A program made the translations under genes and the position numbers. The notes under the pieces are model-generated. The model saw only the letters and a list, made by a program, of their open reading frames with translations. It did no database searches and was not told the origin of the DNA. Below are positions 33,061 to 44,579 of a stretch of DNA of 64,000 bases, piece by piece. Position 1 is the stretch's first letter, and the number at the start of each line of letters is the position of its first letter. Source of the stretch: Girardinichthys multiradiatus. Taxonomy: Eukaryota > Chordata > Actinopteri > Cyprinodontiformes > Goodeidae. The stretch spans positions 33,382,147 to 33,446,146 of the forward strand of contig NC_061797.1 of the NCBI RefSeq assembly GCF_021462225.1, in the 5' to 3' direction.

Positions 33061-35230
33061 CTGTCCAACACAAACAGGAAAAAAAAATTTTTATTAGAAT
33101 TTACTGAGACAAAATATTCCGAAGAAAAAAATAAAATAAAACTTGTTCCTCAACATAAGAACACACAATGTTCCCCACTTAGAGACACTCCTAAAGCTAC
33201 TAGGCCAGCAAAACTTTACTGCAGATTAGACATCGTCACACCTGATGGGGATACAAGTGGAAGGATAAAGTAGGTCCTGTTCTCAGTCTCCTACAATGTT
33301 AACAAACCGCATCGAGGGGGGGAAAATAACACGTATGTAAGTATTGTTTACATTATGGGAATGTTCAGAAAACCTGATCACATTCTTAAGATAGTTACTG
33401 GTGAAAAAAATAAAAGCGAACTCTTCCCAATGAGAAACTGCATTGGGCAAAAAGAAGCTAAAAAAGATGCTTTTATTTGGGTTTTTAAACTTAGCTTAGG
33501 AGAAGTGTTTTTGGGTTTTTTTTTTTTTACCTTCTCACCAAACACATGTTAAGGCACACACCCTTCCTGTAACAGCGTCGACTTATCACAAAATTCTTGG
33601 GAAATAACTTAAACATCACATGACAGGTGCTCATGGGTTACCTACACAAAAAGTACACAAAAGAAAAGTAAAAACTTCCCCTTTATGGAAATGGTTATCA
33701 TAAAAATAGCAAACCTCAGTTCAGAAGCAGAATAATGTTAATGAGAAATAGCTTCCAGTTAATACATGGTTTTGAATGGGATTTAGGGGAAGCGAGACCT
33801 CAGCTCTGCCCATCTGCATTTCTCACTTCTTTACAGCAATCAACAGCTCGTCAATTGCTTTCAAAGATCTGGCCAGTATGGCCAAAGTCACTAAAAACTG
33901 CCGAGTCATTGCAGACGGCACAAAAAGCCCTCACACAGCTCACAGACTCTGATGCAAGCAGATTCTTAACTCTTAAAAAGATCAGGGGGATTAAACATCT
34001 TTTCCATTAACAGGTCTAAGATGATGTTAGAAATTAATGAGTCGGCACCAAAAAAAACCCACAGAGACTCATTTATGCTCCTCATGCAAGTGAAATGACT
34101 CATGACCTTTTCTATAACGCTTTCTGGTACTGGTGATAAACCTCAAACAGGGTATCTCAAGCACTCAATACCAATTATTTTCTTCTCAGATACAAGACAG
34201 GGGTCTATTTTTCCCCTACTAACAAATGTCCACCACCAGCAAGAATACAGCTAAGAAATGAAGTCATTTCACAAAAGACGAAGTCTTTAAAAGCAAACAA
34301 AAGAAACAATTGCTGATTTTATGCCTTATCTGATGTCTTTAGAGGCTTATGCATGTGGAAGCTTGTTTTTTTTTGTTGGTTTTTTTTGATGATTTTTATC
34401 CCTATAAAAATAAATGTTTACAACAAAACTGCAAAACTCGATTAACCGACCATAACATTTTATTCTAAAGCTGGCAAACTATTTTTTTTTTTTTACCGGG
34501 TCGTTCATGGTTTTACCAGTTTTATGGCGATGAATAGGTGGGGTAAATTAATGTTTTACAACCTTTCCTCTTGGTAACAGCAGACAAGGTGACACAGGTG
34601 TACAAAACGCCACAGCTTCTGATTAGAAACTCACTGACAATAAAAACAAAAGGACAAAGGGCATGCATTGCCATTTTATATCACCCAAGCAAGGCTTTCC
34701 TTATTTCAATCTCAGATTGTCATTTTAAAACTGGGGCTGGTTTAGTTGAACCCTCTCGTGTTTTGATCCCCTTCTCAAAACTAGGTTTGTCATAGCAAGC
34801 CTCATTGCCTGGGCCTTTTTATAACAAATGGTTTCACTTTCCATTCCCTCACTAACTGAGTTCAGTGTCGTGTTTCATGACCGTTGTGTACTCCTTTGTG
34901 TGAGAAGGGCCTGTACCACATTTCATTTTTGAATCCACGTCAATGATCACCTTGTTTGTACCAATTAGCACCACCTGATTCATGTTTTAAATCAGAGTGA
35001 AGCTAACAACTACGGTTAAACAGTCAACAACATGGAAATTAGACTAAAAATAACTATAAGCTACAGAGTCCGTTTTTTTTTGTTTGTTAAAAAAGATATA
35101 AAAAATAAACTGGTTATAAAAAAGATGCCCAACTGTGTAGTTTTAGCAAGTATATTGTGCAATGTAACAGATTTAGCTAACCACTTCCGTAACTGTCTCA
35201 AAGCTTCAAAGTAAGAAAACAACAACCAAC
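33061..35230 (-). other. ctsb first intron
   Basis: About 2.2 kb between the non-coding first exon and the ATG-bearing exon. It contains poly-T and poly-A runs. I see no recognisable coding segment or intact repeat. Confidence 0.6.
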
Positions 35231-35420
35231 CTGTCGCTTATTGATCGGCTCTTGGTACCACCTTGCTCAACGTTACCCTCCAGCCTCTGCCTGCTGTTAT
35301 AAGGTTGGTCTCGTCGTATTTATCCCTGTGAACACGTGAATCGATCACATGAACGCAGCTCATGTGATCCTGCTGACTAACTGTGGCTCACCGCTTCCTT
35401 ATTCTGACGTCTGGACTGAG
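35231..35420 (-). promoter_or_regulatory. ctsb: ctsb non-coding exon 1 and promoter with CLEAR-like E-boxes
   Basis: On the minus strand a probable first exon ends ...ATAAGCGACAG at 35231 with a gttggt donor. Upstream are a TATA-like GATAAATAC (about 35318-35326), a CACGTG E-box at 35333-35338, and two CATGTGAT/ATCACATG half-sites within 50 bases. TFEB/TFE3 regulate lysosomal genes through GTCACGTGAC-type (CLEAR) elements, so this cluster fits a cathepsin gene. The motifs are seen; the exon start and factor binding are inferred. Confidence 0.6.
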
Positions 35421-35894
35421 GCTCACGTCGTTTCTCTCATCGCCATTGATTCAATCATGTGAATCTTAATCTCGATGAAAAAGAAAAATAATATATATCT
35501 GACCAAAGTCTGGCTTTCTAACTGCATCTGCACTTTTTCAACCACTAAGGGGTGCTAAACTCACCCATAACTTGTTTTTTTTAGTCTGGTTACAAAATGA
35601 ATGACCCAATGACTTCAATGTACAGTAAAGCAGTCAAATGAAATTAGGAGTACCTCTCATATAAGCACTATAATTAAAAGCAAAGACATCACACACACTA
35701 CTGTATACAAAATAAGTATAAAATGAGTACCAGGCATACACAAACTAATCAGTACCCAAGTAAAATTAGATCAGAAAAGAACAAGTAAAGGAAGTAAAAG
35801 GCATCATCCCTTCATAAACATACAGTGCTTCGCAAAGGTATCACTCTTCTTAAACCTTTTTACACTTTGTCAAAACAACAATCTTTAAAGAATT

Positions 35895-36592
35895 ATAATC
35901 AAAATCAACTTCATTGGGCAAGTTTAAGTGAACAAAGAAATGGATATTACATATACATATGCAAACTTTAGAGGAAATAGATGCAGTCCAGCACTTCTTT
36001 AATGATATGAAGAGAAGAGAGACAGGTTGTGATTGTGCAAAATCCCTGTTTTGTTTTACAGCAGATTAGATGACCATTTCTTGCTGTGACATGTTCATTT
36101 GTTCATCAGAGAGACAGCCTGGGGGAAAACTGCTCTTGTGAAAACTTGTTTTTTGCAAATAGCGCTCTGTAGCGCCGACCTGAAGGTAAAAGTCTGAACA
36201 GTCTGTGTCCAGGATGTATGGGGTTGGCAGAGATGTTAGTTTCCCTTTTCCTGACACTGGACCTGCACAAGTCCTAGATGGAAGAGAGGTTTGCCACAAT
36301 GATCCTCTCAGCCAACCTAATTGTCCAGTTTGGACCTGTCCTGTCTAAGGTACATAGACATGGATGTGCACAGAAGAGTGTTGGTGAGGGGAGGCATGTT
36401 AGGGGGAGGGGTTCTCCGGAAGTCCATTGTCATCTCCACAGTCTTGAGCAGGTTTAGCTCCAGGTAGTTCTGACCACACCAGTGTACCAGCCGATCCACG
36501 TGTGATGTGTTCATATATCAATGGAGAGAGAACACACCCCTGAGGGGCGCCGGTGCTGATGGTTCTTGTGTTGAAGAAGATGCTCCCCAGCC
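35895..36592 (-). mobile_element. Decayed L2-type LINE fragment
   Basis: The left end ATCAAAATCAACTTCATTGG is the diverged L2 3' terminus on the minus strand. Inside, 36514-36317 reads VDRLVHWCGQNYLELNLLKT with the KTVEM-type continuation of the L2 RT, and 36100-36300 aligns by eye with 14580-14780. Several gaps and stops make it older than the copies at 14393 and 19715. Confidence 0.8.
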
Positions 36593-37345
36593 AATTAAGT
36601 TTATTTACACAGCTTCAATATAAAACAAATGTCTCATGGCGCTTCACAATTAAAAAAAAGTCTAAATATATAAATATGATGTCCATACAATCTACATATT
36701 CTAGGTCAGTTAAACTATCCTGCTCCAGTTATCATTTTATCTGAACTCACATGCTTCAGGATTTTAACTTACAGCCGCTTTTTGCCAAGTTCTAGTGATG
36801 CTAACTGTGGACCACAGAGAACATACTGACAGTGCACTTTCGCTTCCTCTGTATGAATCCGTCATCTGACTGTCAGATTGATGAAACTGACAAAAATACA
36901 ATAAAACACAATACACTCAAGTTTCAAAAGAGCAGATTCTTAGGAAATACAACTAACACTTTATGTTAAGATGGGAAGCACTTATTCATTCTAAGGCTGC
37001 TGAGAGTTTCATGGTGTGAAGCACTGTAATATGGGCTATTAATTAAAGGCAGGTAGAAAAAAACTATATATATCTTAAGATTTAAAAAAAAACAGGAGCA
37101 GATAAGGATTTGGTAAACTACAACTACTACAAAGGCAATAGTGTATAAGGAATATAATTAAATTAGATGTTTTAAAAAGGATTTTATAATTAATACAATC
37201 CAGAGTTGTTAACTGCACTAAGATGTCGTATGAAGAAAGACAAGAAAGTAAATACAGTATCAGCTAAATAGGAAGAAAAAAACATTTTAAAACATCAAGA
37301 GATGCATTATATTGATGAAAAAACGTCTAAAACAAAACCAAAAAC
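36593..37345. other. Spacer, AT-rich
   Basis: No supported gene. A short stretch at 36596-36650 (ttaagtttatttacacagct) resembles the ends of dispersed repeats that carry tatttataca-type motifs. Confidence 0.4.
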
Positions 37346-37358
37346 CCAACCACACATC

Positions 37359-39770
37359 GTTGTCGTTGTCGTCTTCCGCTTTATCCGGGACAAGGTCACG
37401 GGGGCAGCAAACTCAGCAGAGACACCCAGACGTCCCTCTCTCCAGACACCTCCTCCAGATCCTCCAGGGGGAGCCCAAGGTGTTCCCAGGCCAGCCGAGA
37501 GACATAGTCCCTCCAGCGTGTCCTGGGCCATCCTCTGGCCCTCCTCCCGGCGGGACGTGCCTGGAACACCTGCCGAGGAAGGCGCCCAAGAGGCATCCGA
37601 TATAGATGCCCGAGCCACCTCAGCTCTACTCCGAGCCTCTCCCGGATGGCAGAGCTCCTCAACCTATCTCTAAGGCAGTGCCCGGCAACCCTACGGAGGA
37701 AGCTCATTTCAGCCGCATGTTCTCGTTCTTTCGGTCATGACCCAAAGTTCATGGCCATAGGTTAAGGTAGGAACGTAGACTGACCGGTAAATCGAGAGCT
37801 TCGCTTTTCGGCTCAGCTCTCTCTTCACCACAACGGACCGGCACAGCGCTCCCCTTACTGTGGCAGTCGCATGGATCTGTCTGTTGATCTCCCGCTCCAT
37901 TCTTCCCTCATTTGTGAACAAGACCCCGAGATACTTGAACTCCTCCACTTGAGGCAGGAACTCCCCTCCAACCTGAAGAGGACAAGCCACCCTTTTCCGG
38001 TCAAGAACCATGGCCTCAGACTTGGAGGAGCTGATCTTCATCCCAGCCGCTTCACACTCGGCTGCGAACCGCCCCAGCACACGCTGTAGGTCTTGGATAT
38101 AGGGGGCCAGCAGGACCACATCATCCACAAAAAGAAGAGACGATATCCACTGGTCCCCAAACCAGACACCTCTGGACCTTGGCTGCGCCTAACAATTCTG
38201 TCCATAAAAGTTATGAACAGGACCGGTGACAAAGGGCAGCCCTGCCAGAGTCCAACATGCACCGGGAACAGGTCCAACTTATTGCCAACAATGCGAACCA
38301 ATCTCCTGCTCCGCTTGTACAGAGACCGGATGGCCCCTAAAAAAGGGCCCCCAATTCCATACTCCTGGAGCACCCCCCACAGGGCACCACGAGGGACACA
38401 GTCGAATGCTTTCTCTACGTCCACAAAACACATGTGGACCGGTTGGGAAAACTCCCATGAACCCTCGAGTACCCTGTAGAGGGTATAGAGCTGGTCCAGT
38501 GTTCCATGGCTGGAACAAAAACCACACTGCTCCTCCTGAAGCCGGGGTTCGACTATCGGCCGGACTCTCCTCTCCAATACCCTGGCGTAGGCCTTACCAG
38601 GGAGGCTGAGGAGTGTTATCCCCTGTAGTTGGAACACACTCTCCGGTCACCCTTCTTATGAAGGGGGACCACCACCCCAGTCTGCCAGTCCAGAGGCACT
38701 GTCCCCGACCGCCACGCAATGTTGAAGAGGTGTGCCAACCATGACAGCCCTACAACATCCAGAGACTTGAGGTACTCAGGGCGGATCTCATCCACCCCCG
38801 AAGCCCTGCCACCACGGAGATTTTTAACCACCTCTGTGACTCCAGCCTGGGTGATGAAAGAGTCTAACCCTGAGTCCCCAGCCTCTGTTTCCATCAGGGA
38901 ATGTGTGATGGCAGGATTGAGGAGATCCTCGAAGTACTCCTTCCACCGCCCGATAATGTCCCCAGTTGAGGTCAGCACTGTAAACTGTGTTGGTGAAGCA
39001 CTGCTTCCCCCTCCTGAGGCGCCGGACGATTTGCCAGAATCGCTTCGAGTTCGAGGCCAACCGGTAGTCCTTCTCCATGGCCTCACCGAACTCCTCCCAG
39101 GACCGGGTTTTTGCCTCTGCCACAGCCCGGGCCACGGCACGCTTGTTCTCACAGTAGCCTTCAGCCGCCTCAGGAGTCCCACAAGCCAACCAAAGCCAAT
39201 AGGACTCCTTCTTCAGCTTGACAGCGTCCCTTACTGCCAGTGTCCACCACCGGGTTCGGGGATTGCTGCTGCGACAGGCACCGTAGACCTTACGGCCGCA
39301 GCTACGGGCAGCAGCATCGACAATAGATGTGGAGAACATGGTCTACTCGGACTCTATGTCTCCAACATCTCCTGGAATCTGGTCAAAGCTCTCCCGGAGG
39401 TGAGAGTTGAATATGTCCCTCACGGTTCCCCCTGCAGGTGGTGGGCCCACTGGGGGACGGCCTTGCATCTCTCCTTCAGGCTTGGCCCGGCCGGGTCCCG
39501 CAAGGAGCAATCCAGCCACGAGGTGCTCTCTGACAGGTCCCGACCCCAGGCCTGGCTCCGGGGTGGGACCCTCGCTCCGCCATACCGGGCGACGTCACAT
39601 GCCTCGACCGTATAGTCCTCATGAGGGTGTCTTGAACCGCTCTTTGTCTGACCCGTCACCTAGAGCCTGTTTGCCATGGGAGACCCTACAAGGGGCATTT
39701 AAGCCCCAGACAACATAGCCTCTAGGATCATTCGGGCACTCAAACCCCTCCAGCACATTAAGGTGTCGGT
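37359..39770 (-). mobile_element. 5'-truncated LINE, 2.4 kb, with 13 bp target duplication
   Basis: CCAACCACACATC is present at 37346-37358 and again at 39771-39783. On the minus strand, pieces of a reverse transcriptase follow in order: linker region before RT (39339-38616, WLACGTPEAAEGYCENKRAV, LRGGRASGVDEIRPEYLKSL), RT core (38637-38038, FVDVEKAFDCVPRG, LWQGCPLSPVLF), and RT C-terminus (38128-37396, EEFKYLGVLFTNEGRMEREI). Catalytic YADD/FADD is changed to FLWMMWSC-like reading by a frameshift near 38110, so it is dead. The 3' end finishes in a GTTGTC/GACAAC tandem tail. Confidence 0.9.
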
Positions 39771-39783
39771 CCAACCACACATC

Positions 39784-42700
39784 ATGAAAAGAAAAACATG
39801 TTTAGACAGTCTTCGTAGATAATTTAAGCCTCTGTTAAGCAGCTGTTTTACAGAAATCATAATCTTTCCATTAAAATCCTGGGTCAAGTTTCTAGCTTTA
39901 TATTTTGGATTGATTACCCCTCACAACTCATAACAGGCCTCTCTCAACATGTAAAGTCATATGAACAACAGACTATTGATATGTAATCCGTACTAAAATA
40001 ATAAACCACATATTGAACCAGTTTTTTTAAAATAAAAGAGTGCAGTATAAAATTTTAGATAGTTGTGAAACTTCACTTTTGTTCTATTTAGCACAACTTA
40101 AAAGAGAATAGTTTGTTTTAGTTAATTCTCTGACAAAGTTTACATTGCAACTTTGTCTACCACATTGGTTTTCAAAATCTCATATATCTCAGTTGCAAAA
40201 TTCATCTTTACTCCAACTTATTCTTAACAAAAGCATTTAAGAAATATGAGAAATAAGATTTAAAACACAAATTAGCTTCAGAATATGAAAATGTGCCTCC
40301 GCTTGCTTAAAATAGATATTGTTTTGATGCACAAGTAGTGAGATTGTTTCATCAAACAAAATTGTATTACTAATTCGACTGGAATTGCTCTACAAAATTC
40401 AATGAAAGGTTGCAGATTATGTTTTCATGAGTGCACCCTGGACAGGTCACTAATCCATCACAGTACAACACAGGGACACACAGGACAAACAACAATAAAA
40501 ACACTCACAGCTAAGGGCAAGATGAATTGACCTAACAGTCATGTTTTTTGGCCTGTGGAAGGAAGAACAGTGGGAATTTTGAAATCTTCTCCTATTATAA
40601 CTATATGGTAAAAGTGATTATCTCTTGCACCAATATTACAGTAAAATGTAAACCAGCAAGGCATGGAAATGACTCTATGCTGGCTGGTGCCAGCCAGAGT
40701 CCCAATTTGAATCTTAAAGAGAATCTGTGGAAGGAGCTGCAGATTAGGGTGATGGCAAGGAGGCCTTACAACTTCAAGGACCTGGAGCTCATCACCAAAG
40801 ATGAATGGTCAAAACAAGTGGAAAGAATATGAATCATATTCTGCATGCCGTTTTTCAGTAAAATTGTAAATGAAAACGGATAAGATTTTTTCTAAATTAA
40901 CACTAATTGTTTATTGTATTATTCCTTTTAGACAGATGCCTGTCCCGTTTCCTTTGAGAAACAAACTTCTTGGCTGAGGTCAAATCTAAATCTGCCTGTG
41001 GTATGAATAATTCTGGCCTTAAGTGTAACAGTTGAGCATGATGAAGAACCAGCTGCTATCACAGCACATATTGAGTGCTGCTTTGTGACAGATAAAAGCA
41101 GTTTCAAATAAATGTAGTCTTTCATTAACAAATTACATTTATTATATTCTAACACAGAAAGCAAAGTTTAATGCAAGAGTCACTTTACAGATTATTTTCA
41201 TTTACACAGATCAGTCAGACAGGACCAATCCTGCCATGATTAAGAATATGTCAGGTTAGATCTTGGAAGTGGACCCCAGAATGCAGATGAGCAGGAAGCA
41301 GTGTAGTGTGACGAGTAAAAGGTTTTAATAATCAAAAAAGAAACAAACTGGCAGGCAAGTATGCGGCTGCAGATGATGGCTTGGCAGGATCAGCGGCAGA
41401 ACAGGCATGGCATAAACAAACGACTTGACAATGTTTCCGCGAGGAATGAACAATAAGGCAGTGAATATAAAGAACATAAAACTGGTTCTGTCCAGATACT
41501 GATAGAGCACACGCGTCCACATCTGGCATTCAAGGACACAAAAATTGGCCGGCGTACGAACAGCTTGCTTCTCAGAACTCCCACGCACACAAGTTTCTGC
41601 TCAGTCTGCATAGCAACCACCCAAATGCAACTCCAAGGCAAGATGACAATTCTGTTAATAGTTCGTAAAAGTACTTCAAAAATAAATGTCAAAAGCATTC
41701 AAACCACTTCTATCAAAGTTCACCAAACTACATAAATGAAAATGTATTTTAATGGTAAATCATAGGGATAAAGAACCTTTTTAAACTAATCAATGATAAT
41801 TCATGTACAAATGTTCCAACAGTTAGTAATTTACATTTGCAGTATAGCAGTTAAAAGTAGTTGTCACTATTGAAAGTTACTTGCAGAAATGTCAGCTCAC
41901 ATGTAGACTACAAAATAATATATTTTATGTATTTTTTTTTAAGTAAGAGGTGTAATGTTTAAAAATCTTTACAATTTTTATCTGAGTACTAAGTATTAGT
42001 TACTGTTGTTGCTGATTTTTTGTGCATCCAGACCAGGACAAGTTGCCACCACAATGAACAGCAAATTATGCCAGAAAGCTAAAAGAGAATGTCGGCACAT
42101 TTATCTGTGAAGTGAATCACAAAAGAAAGTGGGTTAGCCAGCAAACAACAAGCTGATTACACATCTCATCTTACCACATTAAGAGTAAAGAAGAATTAAG
42201 TTACTGTTTTGGAAAGGAATAGTCAAAGTCTCGACTTTACACTAGCAGAAATGTTGTGGATGGGCATGGAGCAAGACGTTAATGTGAAGAAACCAGGAAA
42301 CAAGACCCAGAACGAAATGTTTTGTATTCATCTTAAAATATCTGCACTGTAATCTGAAAATAAAAAAATACTTTTCTCAGGATATCAACAGCTCACATTT
42401 AAAAGGACTGGTAAAACATCTGGCTTTAATTTAATTGAAAAGTTTAAAAATGAGCTGCTATTTGGTGCAAATTTGACAACAATCTTTGATAAATGAACAT
42501 AAACAAAGACGCAGATGGTTAAGCAATTACCACCTCTGTGATTTTTAAAAATATGTTTTCTTGTTAACATAATTAAAAGTTCCTTTATTAGCTCTGATTT
42601 TGTCATTTACAATTTGTAAAACTAACAAAAACCCTCCGTAGTGGGCTTTTTTAGGAGACATCTTTGTTTCCCATTAAAATAGCCCAATTAGTAACATTTT

Positions 42701-43800
42701 GATTATGAAGACATATCATTCAATAGCAGGAGAATATTTTTTTCATGTATTATTTTTACCGTTCAGACAGACTACTTATCACTGATAACAAATGTTAGAA
42801 AAACAAGCTGGAATGAGAGTTCTGTCTTTAATACCTGCAGTTTAAATTGACCATAACTAACAATCACCATCAGTGATTATCGCTCTGCTGACAAACTATT
42901 AAGCAACCCATGTGTAAATGATGAGCTGTAGCTTACAGATTTGCAGACACACAGGCATGTTAATCCCAGTGCAATAACATTTCTTCAGAGGGGTCAACCA
43001 TCCTGTGTGGGACAGACTTATAGAACAAAAAATAGTGGAAATATGTCCAAGGTAGATTTGTTAAGGAGCTCACAAAGATATGTTTGAAAGAAAATAATAC
43101 ATGGTTTTTTAACGTTTTCACAACTAAATTAACAAAAGTGTGATGCGCATTTATGTACAGTCTATTTGTCTAATACCCCTAAATTAAATGTAGTACAATG
43201 AGTAACCAAATTAGTAAATAGAGAAAAGTATAATCTCAGTATAAAAACAGATGTTCTGTGAAGGCCTCAGAGATTTTTGTTCAGAGACCATTAGTGAAAA
43301 ACCTATGAAAGGCTGCAGATGACTTGAGACTGGGGTGGAGATTCACCTTCTAACAGAACAACCCTAAATATTGAACCCATATACCCATGTGTAGGGATGG
43401 TCCAGTCAATATTCAATAAATTAGAACAGGCTCTTTTCTCACATAAAAATTACTTTTTGAAAATAACAACCTTTAAGGAGGTATTCAACATATTTTTCAG
43501 TAAGCTCACCTTTCTGTATTAAAATGTTTTTTTGTTGGTCTGATGCAAAATTCTAATCCTAAATGTCATATTTCATTATCTGTAAGCAAGAAATCAATCA
43601 TAATTAACAGAAAAGGCGTTAAATATCTGTATGTGTAATTAATCTAGATAATGTGTTTCCCTTAGATAACTGACTTAGTAAAATAAATAAAATTTTTCAT
43701 TTAATATGAATGTAATTTTGAAAAAAAAAACAAAAAACAGATGGACTTTGAATCAACTGTTGTTTGCCCTCCAGACCACTGGGGGCGTTTGATTAATTCC
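39784..43800. other. Intergenic region between LINE and PWWP gene
   Basis: Four kilobases of AT-rich DNA without a convincing gene. Two recognisable traces lie inside: a dispersed repeat near 40430-40540 (ccctggacaggtcactaatc, a common fish repeat) and a Tc1 transposase scrap at 40690-40832. The block 41260-41650 has a higher GC content and several overlapping minus-strand open frames, but none resembles a protein family I know. Confidence 0.5.
40690..40832 (+). repeat. Tc1-like transposase C-terminal fragment
   Basis: The frame reads SQSPNLNLKENLWKELQIRV followed by ARRPYNFKDLELI, the third-catalytic-residue region of a Tc1-type transposase ([11 protein letters not shown] in intact copies). 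It is a different family from A and B in this window. No terminal repeats were found. Confidence 0.65.
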
Positions 43801-43879
43801 TTAAGAGCGCGTCATGCCCCGTAAATGGAAGCAAGAGTCATGCCTTGTTCCAAACAGGAATTTGTGTTTACGACGGGTT

Positions 43880-44022
43880 GTTTTCGTGTTTTCTGTGCAG
43901 TATTTGGCTATTTTGGAACACTTTGTTTTGTCTTACCATTACAAACCTGGTGCATCAGTAAATGTGAGCAGGTACCGTGACGCCTGATGGTGCTGGGTTT
44001 CTGACAAACTGAACCTTTTGAG
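43880..44022 (+). promoter_or_regulatory. Non-coding first exon of the PWWP gene (approximate start)
   Basis: A good donor (CTTTTGAG then gtaagttc) ends an exon at 44022. The region upstream is GC-richer than its surroundings (gcgcgtcatgccccgtaaat near 43806). No ATG-started frame continues into exon 2, so it is read as 5' UTR. The transcription start is not known. Confidence 0.55.
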
Positions 44023-44526
44023 GTAAGTTCCTATTTTTAGTTAAACCCGCCAGTGTTTTGCTGGCGGGTTTGGTTTTGTTGTTAATCAGTTATTAATTCG
44101 CGGTTAGTTTTTCTTTATGCGTACTAAATAAATCAGCAGACGTTTTCGAGTTGTTGTGAAACATTTTACCAAAAAATAAACCAGCTTATTTTGCTGATTG
44201 CTTCATTATGATTTTGTTAATTTGTTTTTGACAGGTGACCTTGATGCTCGTTTATTAAATCGACACAGTTAAGCCTTCGGACTCTTGATACATGGTGGTA
44301 AAAAAGCTGTAGCAATGAATACATGCTAGTCAGTTTACTAAGTGTTGTGCGGCATATTTAACGTGTATTTATCAGTTAACAGTTTACTTAATAACTTCTT
44401 CTGTTTATTTGCCTATCTGTTAGCTTTATTTTTACACTACTAATTCAAGTTGTCTAGGTGATTGAAATTAACTCTGCTAAATGTCGCTTATGTACTCATG
44501 TTTATCTGCAGTTTATCTGTCAGCCA

Positions 44527-44568
44527 ATGAACTCAAAGGATATCCTTTCAATGAGTGGACCACACTGA
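44527..44568 (+). promoter_or_regulatory. Short upstream ORF in the PWWP gene leader
   Basis: In the exon that carries the main start, an earlier ATG opens a 13-codon frame (MNSKDILSMSGPH) that stops 11 bases before the chosen ATG at 44580. The main frame has no in-frame ATG upstream: the joined first exon gives a stop. Such short uORFs usually dampen translation; the effect here is inferred. Confidence 0.5.
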
Positions 44569-44579
44569 AGCACACAACA

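Noticed and set aside
33057..33071. Alternative upstream start (MLDR) for cathepsin B
   Set aside because: These codons lie in the intron before a clear acceptor; the true start is the Met directly after the splice site.
38719..39615. 298-codon plus-strand open frame
   Set aside because: It is the antisense of the minus-strand LINE coding region, which has clear reverse transcriptase motifs and target duplications.
41325..41698. Overlapping minus-strand frames of up to 102 codons
   Set aside because: Three frames overlap and none shows a family motif; more like a GC-richer repeat than a gene.
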